NCBI GenBank assembly: GCA_023415715.1
Contig: JAEZJP010000039.1
Span: 1-37,269 of the forward strand
Length of the DNA: 37,269 nucleotides
Source of the DNA: Bacillota bacterium
GTDB taxonomy: Bacteria > Bacillota > Clostridia > Christensenellales > Aristaeellaceae
Direction: 5' to 3'
Shown: one piece after another, positions 31,172 through 37,269 of the stretch
How the letters are laid out: each line of letters starts with the position of its first letter
How positions within the stretch are numbered: the stretch's first letter is position 1
Notes under the pieces: model-generated
Told to the model about the DNA's origin: nothing
The model's database searches: none
Seen by the model: the letters and a program-made list of their open reading frames with translations, nothing else
Position numbers and translations under genes: made by a program

Positions 31172-32169
31172 GCAGATTCTTGGATTATTACCGCCGGCAT
31201 AAGATTCTCCTTCTTCTTGTGCTGCTGGCCGTTCTATGCGCCCTGCCCTTTTTGATCACCAAGGCGCTGTATGTACGCTATGCCTGCAACATACTGATGT
31301 ACGCGACGCTGGCCGGTTCGCTCAACGCGATCAACGGATACAGCGGGCAGACGTGCCTGGGCCAGGCCGGTTTCTTTGCCATAGGGGCCTACACCTGCGC
31401 GATATTCTCCACACGCTTTTCCATGAACTTCTGGCTGCTGCTGCCGGTTTGCGGTATCGCCGCCGCGCTGGTGGGGCTGCTTGTTTCCCTGCCTACGCTG
31501 AAATTGCAGGGCATTTATCTATCCATTGTCACGCTGGGTGCTTCCGAGATCATCCGCATCATTGCGCAGACGTGGGCGCCCGTTACCGGCGGCGCGCTGG
31601 GCATCAAGAATATCCCATATCCCTGGCTGTTCGGGCTGGATACGTTCCGCCCAAAGTATTACTACTTTATTTTTCTTGGGATAGGCATTCTGTTTCTGTT
31701 CATTACACACCGTGTGCTTAACTCCCGCGTCGGCCGCGCGTGGATCTCCATCCGTGAGGATCAGATCGCAGCCAAATCCCTGGGTGTGCAGACAAGCTTT
31801 TACAAATCGCTGATCTTTATGTACGGCGCCTTTTGGGCAGGCGTGATCGGCTGCGCCTACGCGCCGTTTGTCAACTACATTGAAGCCTCCCAGTTCTCTA
31901 CGGATACCGGCTTCAACGTGCTGGCCATGATCGTTATCGGCGGCCAGGGCACGCTGGTAGGCCCTATTGTCGGCAGTGTCATCGTAACCGTGCTCACCGA
32001 GTCGCTTCGGTTTTTGGAAAATTGGCGCTATGTGATCTACGCGGTCATCATCATTATGATGATGTGGCTGCGCCCGCAAGGCATCGCAGGCGCATCCCAT
32101 TCCATACTCGCCGGCGGCAAGATCAAGCGCAAACCGGCCCGGAAGGGGGGCGCAGCTCAACATGTCTGA
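31168..32169 (+). CDS. livM: Liv-type ABC transporter permease (LivM-like)
   Basis: This is a 333-residue permease. Family features are SLNAINGYSGQTCLGQAGFFAIGAYT, LPTLKLQGIYLSIVTLGASEIIRI and the loop GRAWISIREDQIAAKSLGVQ. The start overlaps the livH stop (ATGA). It ends in a basic tail. With LivH it forms the heterodimeric channel. The next gene starts eight bases before this stop. Confidence 0.93.
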   Translation: MSRFLDYYRRHKILLLLVLLAVLCALPFLITKALYVRYACNILMYATLAGSLNAINGYSGQTCLGQAGFFAIGAYTCAIFSTRFSMNFWLLLPVCGIAAALVGLLVSLPTLKLQGIYLSIVTLGASEIIRIIAQTWAPVTGGALGIKNIPYPWLFGLDTFRPKYYYFIFLGIGILFLFITHRVLNSRVGRAWISIREDQIAAKSLGVQTSFYKSLIFMYGAFWAGVIGCAYAPFVNYIEASQFSTDTGFNVLAMIVIGGQGTLVGPIVGSVIVTVLTESLRFLENWRYVIYAVIIIMMMWLRPQGIAGASHSILAGGKIKRKPARKGGAAQHV

Positions 32170-32971
32170 GAATAACGCGAACATTGCCCGCCCGCTTCTG
32201 GAGGCGCAGGGCATATGCAAGTATTTCGGCGGGCTCAAAGCCGTGGATCATGTGGATATGAAGATTTTTCCCGGCGATATCTATGGCATCATCGGCCCCA
32301 ATGGTGCCGGAAAGACCACGTTCTTCAATATCTGCACCGGAATCTTTCCGCCCACGAAAGGGAAAATTTTCTTTGACGGAGAGGATATCACCGCGCTCAG
32401 CCCGGAGCAGGTAGCAAAAAAGCGCATTGCAAGAACATTCCAAAACCTGCAGCTCTTCAAGTTTATGACTGTGCTTGAAAACGTTAAAATCGGGTGCCAT
32501 ATCAAAACGAAGACCAGCGTGGCGGACGCAATCTTTCACACAAAAACCTTCAGGCAGGACGAGAGCTTCACCACGGAAAAGAGCCTGGAAATCTTAAAGC
32601 GGATCGGCCTGTATGACAGCCGTGACACCTTGGCCGGCAACCTTTCCTACGGCATGCAGCGCAAGGTGGAGATTGCCCGGGCTCTGGCGCTGGATCCCAA
32701 AATTCTGCTGCTGGATGAACCGGCTGCCGGCATGAATCCGCTGGAAACGCAATCCCTGATGGAATTCATCAAATCACTTAACGCGGATGGCTATACCATC
32801 GCCGTGATTGAGCACGATATGAAATTTGTGATGCATTCCTGCAACCGGATACTTGTATTGAACTTTGGCCAGAAAATACTGGAGGATACGCCCGCGCAGG
32901 TAAAGGCGAACACGGAAGTGCAAAGCGCCTATTTCGGCAAGGGAATGGTGGCTGGGGAGGCGATCCGATGA
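32162..32971 (+). CDS. livG: Liv-type ABC transporter ATP-binding protein (LivG-like)
   Basis: This is a 269-residue ATPase. Walker A is GPNGAGKTTFFN, the signature is the LivG variant LSYGMQRKVEIARALA, and Walker B is LLLDEPAAGMN followed by EHDMKFVM. It begins ICKYFGGLKAVDHVDM, typical of LivG. The gene overlaps livM by eight bases and livF by four. It couples ATP hydrolysis to import together with LivF. Confidence 0.94.
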   Translation: MSENNANIARPLLEAQGICKYFGGLKAVDHVDMKIFPGDIYGIIGPNGAGKTTFFNICTGIFPPTKGKIFFDGEDITALSPEQVAKKRIARTFQNLQLFKFMTVLENVKIGCHIKTKTSVADAIFHTKTFRQDESFTTEKSLEILKRIGLYDSRDTLAGNLSYGMQRKVEIARALALDPKILLLDEPAAGMNPLETQSLMEFIKSLNADGYTIAVIEHDMKFVMHSCNRILVLNFGQKILEDTPAQVKANTEVQSAYFGKGMVAGEAIR

Positions 32972-33690
32972 GTGGACCGATGCTGAAAGTGGAAAACCTG
33001 ACCGTCTATTACGGCTATATCAATGCGCTCAAGGACGTAAGCATTGAAGTGAACGAGGGCGAGATTATTACGCTGATCGGCAGCAACGGCGCGGGAAAAA
33101 CAACGACGCTGATGTCCATTTCCAACCTTGTGGAAAAAAGCGGCGGCAAAATCAGCTTCTGTTCTGAAGACATCACAAGGAAAGCGCCCGACAAGATCGT
33201 AAAGCTTGGCATCAGCCATGTTCCGGAAGGCCGCAAGATCTTCCCGCAGCTCACCGTGTATGAAAACCTGATTGCCGGCACCTTCGGCCAGGTGAAAATG
33301 AGCAAGCAGCGTATAGGCGAGCTGGTGGAAGAAAACTACGCGCTTTTCCCCCGCCTCAAGGAAAGAACAAAGCAGTCCGGCGGAAGCTTATCCGGCGGCG
33401 AGCAGCAGATGCTGGCGATCGCCAGAGGGCTGATGATGGATCCAAAGCTGATCATGCTGGATGAGCCATCCCTTGGCCTGGCCCCCATTATTGTGGAAGA
33501 GATTTTTGAACTGATCGAAAAAATCCGGGAAAAAGGCAAGACGGTTTTGTTGATCGAGCAGAACGCGTCCATGGCGCTTTCCATTGCCGACAGGGGGTAT
33601 GTGCTGGAGACGGGTCATGTTGCCATTACCGGCACAGGCAAAGAGCTGCTGATCAATCCGGAAGTGAAGCGGGCTTATCTTGGCGTATAG
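32968..33690 (+). CDS. livF: Liv-type ABC transporter ATP-binding protein (LivF-like)
   Basis: This is a 240-residue ATPase. Walker A is GSNGAGKTTTLMS, the signature LSGGEQQMLAIARGLM and Walker B IMLDEPSLGLAP, followed by LIEQNASMALSIADRGYVLETG, which is characteristic of LivF. The ATGA overlap couples it to livG. The cysteine desulfidase gene follows 21 bases later, with no terminator visible. Confidence 0.94.
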   Translation: MSGPMLKVENLTVYYGYINALKDVSIEVNEGEIITLIGSNGAGKTTTLMSISNLVEKSGGKISFCSEDITRKAPDKIVKLGISHVPEGRKIFPQLTVYENLIAGTFGQVKMSKQRIGELVEENYALFPRLKERTKQSGGSLSGGEQQMLAIARGLMMDPKLIMLDEPSLGLAPIIVEEIFELIEKIREKGKTVLLIEQNASMALSIADRGYVLETGHVAITGTGKELLINPEVKRAYLGV

Positions 33691-33711
33691 CTTCTTTCCC
33701 GGGGGAAAAAC

Positions 33712-35031
33712 ATGAATCATGCGATGGAAAAAGGCGATAATATGGAAAAAGCAAAGTACGATGCATATGTACAAATCATTCACGCGGAACTGATTGCGGC
33801 AATGGGCTGCACGGAACCCATCGCCATTGCCTATTGTGCGGCAAAAGCGGCGCGGGTCCTGGGATGCCTGCCCGAAAAGATACGCGTATCATGCAGCGGC
33901 AATATCGTGAAAAACGTCAAAGGCGTTGTGGTACCAAACAGCGGCGGGAAGAAAGGCATTGATGTGGCGGCTGTTCTGGGCGCAGTGGGCGGCGATCCGG
34001 ACAGGGGGCTTGAAGTGATTGCGGGTGTCAGCCAAACGGACCGGGAAAAGGCGGCGCAGCTCCTTTTTAACAAGGATTACTGCCGCTGCGAAGTGATGGA
34101 GGGCGGCGACAATCTACATATCGTCCTGTCCGTACAGTCTGGCCCGCACAGCGCCCAAGTGGAGATCAAGGGCGGGCATACGCACATCGTCCGCATCGAA
34201 AAAGATGGCGAGATCCTTTTTACAGCCGATACGAAGGCTATAAGCCCGCAGGCTGCACAGGAGCTATCAGGACTGAAGGAATTGCTCAGCGTGGAAGACA
34301 TATTGACCTTTGCGGATGAGGTGGATCTTGACCTGGTTCGCGAGCCTTTGGAACTGCAGATAGAAAACAATTCGCGCATATCCATGGAAGGTTTGAAAAA
34401 CGATTATGGCGTGCGCGTCGGCAAAGCGCTGATGAGCAGGCACGGCACCGGCGACCTTAATGCAAGAGCCAGGGCTGTGGCGGCCGCGGGTTCAGATGCG
34501 CGTATGAGCGGCTGTTCCCTGCCGGTGGTCATCAACTCCGGCAGCGGCAACCAGGGTATCACCGTATCCATGCCGGTTATTGAATATGCCAGGGAAATGA
34601 AAGCAAGCCACGATAAGCTGCTTCGGGCGCTGATTGTATCCAACCTGATTTCCATACATCAAAAGCGCTTTCTTGGCAATTTGTCAGCCTATTGCGGTGC
34701 GACGAGCGCCGCCTGCGGCGCGGTTTGCGGCATCGCCTACCTTTACGGCTATGGGTACGATACCATTGCAAACACCATTACCAATACCATCGCAACCATT
34801 GGCGGCATGGTTTGTGACGGTGCAAAGCCTTCCTGCGCAGCCAAGATCGCCTCGGCGCTGGATGCCGCTTTCCTGGCGTTTGAGCTGCAGCGAAACGGCG
34901 GCGTGTTTGCCCCGGGGGAAGGATTGGTCCGGTCCGACGTAGAAAAGACTATTCGCGCCGTAGGCCAAATGGGCCGCGAGGGCATGAAGTCCACCGATTC
35001 CGAGATATTGGATATCATGCTCAGCGACTGA
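33712..35031 (+). CDS. cyuA: L-cysteine desulfidase (CyuA/UPF0597 family)
   Basis: This is a cytoplasmic Fe-S enzyme of 439 residues from this start. UPF0597 members (E. coli CyuA, formerly YhaM; archaeal cysteine desulfidase) break L-cysteine into pyruvate, ammonia and sulfide. Family marks are MGCTEPIAIAYCAAKA near the start, VPNSGGKKGIDVAAVLG, INSGSGNQGI, SAYCGATSAACGAVCG and MVCDGAKPSCAAK. The cysteines in MGCTEP, the CGATSAACG region and the CDGAKPSC region are candidates for the cluster. The family normally begins near MEKAKYDAYV, so the ATG at 33742 (AAAAGG upstream) is an alternative start. It is apparently the last gene of the Liv operon, so it probably processes what the transporter brings in. 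Confidence 0.9.
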   Translation: MNHAMEKGDNMEKAKYDAYVQIIHAELIAAMGCTEPIAIAYCAAKAARVLGCLPEKIRVSCSGNIVKNVKGVVVPNSGGKKGIDVAAVLGAVGGDPDRGLEVIAGVSQTDREKAAQLLFNKDYCRCEVMEGGDNLHIVLSVQSGPHSAQVEIKGGHTHIVRIEKDGEILFTADTKAISPQAAQELSGLKELLSVEDILTFADEVDLDLVREPLELQIENNSRISMEGLKNDYGVRVGKALMSRHGTGDLNARARAVAAAGSDARMSGCSLPVVINSGSGNQGITVSMPVIEYAREMKASHDKLLRALIVSNLISIHQKRFLGNLSAYCGATSAACGAVCGIAYLYGYGYDTIANTITNTIATIGGMVCDGAKPSCAAKIASALDAAFLAFELQRNGGVFAPGEGLVRSDVEKTIRAVGQMGREGMKSTDSEILDIMLSD

Positions 35032-35107
35032 AGGCGCTTGAAACGCCCAAAAGCATCGGGCTGCGCACCGCTTTATCAAGGTTGATATTATTCGGGGAGG
35101 GATATGC

Positions 35108-35899
35108 CTGGATCTTCATTTGGCCGGAAAAACCGCCGTAATTACCGGCGCCAGCAAAGGGATCGGCCTAGCCGTGGCCCAGGCATTTCTCAAAGAAGGC
35201 GCGCAGGTTGCCATTTGCGCCCGCGACAAGGAATGCCTCGATGAGGCACTTGATATATTGTCCCCGATGGGTCATGTGTTCGCAATGACGGCGGATGCGG
35301 CGGACCCGAATTCAATAGCGGCTTTTGCACAAGCTGCCAACGGGCATTTTGGTTCCATTCATTGCTGGATAAATAATGTAGGGGCCAGTATTGTAAGAAC
35401 CGGGGATGAATTTTCGCCGGAGCAAATCGCATCTACCGTAGCCGTATGCTTCAATTCGGCTGTCTACGGCTGCCAGACAGCATTCCGGTATATGAAACAA
35501 TCGGGCGGGGCGATTGTCAATGTGAGTTCTCTTGCGGCACGCTGCGCAACGGCAGGGCGCAGTACGCTGTACGGGCCGCTGAAGGCGGCTGTGCAGCAGC
35601 TGTCCGTTATGTTTGGGGCGGAATACGCCGCCTTCCATATACGCGTCAATTCCGTATTGCCGGGATTTACGCTGACCCCTGCGGTAGCGCGAACCATTGC
35701 AGACGAAGAACTTGCGCAGCGTGTCTCAGGAACGCTTTTGCAAAGGCCGGCAGAACCTCAGGAGATAGCTGATCCCATTGTGTTCCTTTGTTCAAACCGG
35801 GCATCGTATATCACGGCCGCTTCCCTGGAAGTTTCAGGCGGAAGCAGTGTTGTGCTAAATCCAGCGTATTCATACGAACGACGCAAGAAGGGGCAGTAG
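35108..35899 (+). CDS. SDR-family NAD(P)-dependent oxidoreductase
   Basis: This is a short-chain dehydrogenase of about 263 residues. The nucleotide-binding motif is TGASKGIG, the structural motif NNVGA replaces NNAGA, the serine is in NVSSLAA, and the active site is YGPLK (YxxxK). It would oxidise or reduce a hydroxyl or carbonyl group of a polyol, sugar or acid. Start: no ATG lies in frame. The best site, GGAGG at 35096, is seven bases before a CTG at 35108, giving the family-typical opening DLHLAGKTAVITGAS. A TTG at 35120 is the more conventional but poorly spaced alternative. It forms a unit with the GntR and DhaK-type genes that follow. Confidence 0.85.
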   Translation: MDLHLAGKTAVITGASKGIGLAVAQAFLKEGAQVAICARDKECLDEALDILSPMGHVFAMTADAADPNSIAAFAQAANGHFGSIHCWINNVGASIVRTGDEFSPEQIASTVAVCFNSAVYGCQTAFRYMKQSGGAIVNVSSLAARCATAGRSTLYGPLKAAVQQLSVMFGAEYAAFHIRVNSVLPGFTLTPAVARTIADEELAQRVSGTLLQRPAEPQEIADPIVFLCSNRASYITAASLEVSGGSSVVLNPAYSYERRKKGQ

Positions 35900-35906
35900 G
35901 TAAAAC

Positions 35907-36533
35907 ATGGAACCATACACGAAGCACATGATTCATAACGACATCGTTCAGGACATCATCAAGGGTGAGTACAGGAATAATGGATTGCTGAGCGAGCGCC
36001 GGCTTATGGAAAAATACGGTACGAGCAAATCGGTAGTGCGGGAGGCACTGGTGGAACTGTGCAATGAAAACGTTCTTCGCAGTATTCCGCGCTACGGATA
36101 TGAGATCGTAGCGCTGACGGAAAGCGATGTTCGCAACATCCTGCAATTCCGTGTAATGGTAGAGTGCCAGAGTCTCCCCATCATCTTTAAAAAAGCCAGC
36201 CCGCAAGAGCTTGCAGAACTGGTCGTTCATATGCAAAGCCTCTCTCCCTCCGGCGATCAGGATGTTTGGGATGCATGGGATAACAACACCCAATTCCACC
36301 TCCAGCTGCTGGCGCTCAGCGGCAACCGCTACTGCTACAGCCAGATCAAACGCAGCCTGTTAATACTGAAGCGGGCGTATGCTCAGTTTTATTGGGATAA
36401 ATGGCGCCGTGTCCGCTTCCATTTTGACAGTGAAACGCATATGCGCATTACGGATGCGCTGCAGACGGGAGATTTGGCCCTTGCCACCCGGCTGCTGGAG
36501 GAAGACATCAACTCATTCAGCAGCACGTTGTGA
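35907..36533 (+). CDS. GntR-family transcriptional regulator, FCD subfamily
   Basis: This is a 208-residue regulator. The N-terminal winged helix carries MEKYGTSKSVVREALVELCNENVL. The C-terminal FCD domain includes DNNTQFHLQLLALSGN and a late ETHMRITDALQTGDLALA, with the His/Asp pattern for metal or acid binding. It lies between an SDR and a DhaK-type kinase on the same strand with gaps of 7 and 54 bases, so it probably controls that unit. It may also bind TGGTCGACCA at the upstream Liv operon. AGTAGG precedes ATG 35907. Confidence 0.9.
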   Translation: MEPYTKHMIHNDIVQDIIKGEYRNNGLLSERRLMEKYGTSKSVVREALVELCNENVLRSIPRYGYEIVALTESDVRNILQFRVMVECQSLPIIFKKASPQELAELVVHMQSLSPSGDQDVWDAWDNNTQFHLQLLALSGNRYCYSQIKRSLLILKRAYAQFYWDKWRRVRFHFDSETHMRITDALQTGDLALATRLLEEDINSFSSTL

Positions 36534-36587
36534 CAAATAGAAGGTATTACCTGAATAATGCTCAAAAGTGCGCAAGGAGTGATCATC

Positions 36588-37269
36588 ATGAAAAAGGTCA
36601 TCAACAATCCTGTGAATTTTGTAGATGAAGTCATGGATGGAATTATCGCGGCCTATGGCGACAGGCTGAAATTGCTGGACGGTGACCGGCGTGTCATCCT
36701 TTCCAATGTTCCCGCCAGGGAGGGCAAGGTGGGCATCGTGACCGGAGGCGGAAGCGGGCATCTGCCGGTATTTCTGGGTTATGTGGGCAGAGGCATGCTG
36801 GACGGCTGCGCTGTGGGCAACGTGTTTGCCTCCCCCTCTGCCCAGAAGATGGCAAGTGTCATCAGGGCGTGCGACCGCGGCAGCGGCGTGCTGTGCCTGT
36901 ACGGCAACTACGGCGGTGACAACATGAATTTCGATATGGCCTGCGAAATCGTTGATCTGGAGGATGATATCAAAACCCGCACTGTCCGTGTGAAGGACGA
37001 CGTATCTTCTGCCCCCAAGGAATCGGCACAGCGACGCCGCGGCGTAGCGGGTATGGTCTATGCCTTCAAGATTGCCGGCGCGGCGGCAGACCAGGGACGC
37101 TCCCTTGATCAAGTGGCGAATGCCACGCAGAAGGCACTTGACAACGTAAGAACAATGGGCATCGCTCTTTCACCCTGCATTGTGCCCGAGGTAGGCAAAC
37201 CCACCTTCTCCATTGGCGAAAATGAAGTGGAAATCGGCATGGGCATCCACGGCGAGCCCGGTATTGAAG
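36588..37269 (+). CDS. dhaK: DhaK-type dihydroxyacetone/ketose kinase subunit, N-terminal part (3' truncated)
   Basis: This is the first 227 residues of a DhaK domain; the gene runs off the window. DhaK binds a small ketose covalently through a histidine and passes phosphate to it from a partner subunit. H58 (GGGSGHLP), D111 (YGGDNMNF) and H221 (GMGIHGEPG) match the substrate-binding His, Asp and covalent His of E. coli DhaK. The usual GSGHEP is replaced by GSGHLPVFLGYVG, a variant that from memory occurs in tetrulose-type (erythrulose) kinases, so dihydroxyacetone may not be the substrate. AAGGAG lies eight bases before ATG 36588. It follows the SDR and GntR genes, suggesting polyol-to-ketose oxidation then phosphorylation. 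Confidence 0.9.
   Translation, partial: MKKVINNPVNFVDEVMDGIIAAYGDRLKLLDGDRRVILSNVPAREGKVGIVTGGGSGHLPVFLGYVGRGMLDGCAVGNVFASPSAQKMASVIRACDRGSGVLCLYGNYGGDNMNFDMACEIVDLEDDIKTRTVRVKDDVSSAPKESAQRRRGVAGMVYAFKIAGAAADQGRSLDQVANATQKALDNVRTMGIALSPCIVPEVGKPTFSIGENEVEIGMGIHGEPGIE

Overview
The window (GC-rich, roughly mid-50s %) reads as a chromosomal stretch from an anaerobic Bacillota of the Clostridia type. The evidence is the purine-rich Shine-Dalgarno sites, near-consensus sigma-A promoters, dense carbohydrate-uptake operons with GntR-family regulators, and palindromic repeats of a kind familiar from gut Clostridia. The lineage is an inference. No rRNA, tRNA, CRISPR array, phage or transposase gene was seen. 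All four extracytoplasmic substrate-binding proteins lack a lipobox cysteine, which is unusual for a monoderm.

Layout. (1) 1-4182: the end of a galactofuranose-type ABC transporter (YtfR-YtfT-YjfF homologues) and, on the opposite strand, a YtfQ-like binding protein. (2) 4329-4553: a small FmdB-type zinc-ribbon protein. (3) 4853-11802: an oligosaccharide-use operon with an FCD-type GntR regulator, two LplB/YtcP-type permeases, a binding protein, a cytoplasmic DUF5060/DUF4038-like glycosidase, a cupin and a sugar-phosphate-isomerase-like TIM barrel. (4) 12017-15490: a small helix-turn-helix protein convergent with a membrane Ser/Thr kinase carrying leucine-rich repeats, and a divergent secreted protein. 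(5) 15491-17692: dispersed repeats around an AraR-like GntR/LacI chimera. (6) 17708-23019: binding protein, MalF/MalG-type permeases and a cytoplasmic GH42 beta-galactosidase, with an AraR-like operator upstream. (7) 23227-25557: a secreted or lipid-anchored YD-repeat protein. (8) 25670-27973 (minus): a LacI-type sugar-binding domain fused to a GGDEF diguanylate cyclase with no DNA-binding domain. (9) 28461-35031: a 2-aminothiazoline-4-carboxylate hydrolase family protein, a complete LivJHMGF-type ABC transporter and a cysteine desulfidase (CyuA/UPF0597). (10) 35108-end: an SDR oxidoreductase, a second FCD-type GntR regulator and a truncated DhaK-type kinase.

How they work together. Regions 3 and 6 each look like a complete import-and-hydrolyse module: regulator, ABC importer, then intracellular glycosidase, so oligosaccharides are taken up whole and cut inside the cell. 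Neither carries its own ATPase, so a shared MsmX-type ATPase elsewhere is expected. Region 9 suggests import of an amino-acid-like compound, possibly a cysteine-derived thiazoline, that ends in cysteine breakdown to pyruvate, ammonia and sulfide. The most distinctive candidates for new biology are the LacI-GGDEF fusion (a ligand-to-c-di-GMP switch), the thiazoline/cysteine operon, and the kinase-LRR/HTH pair.
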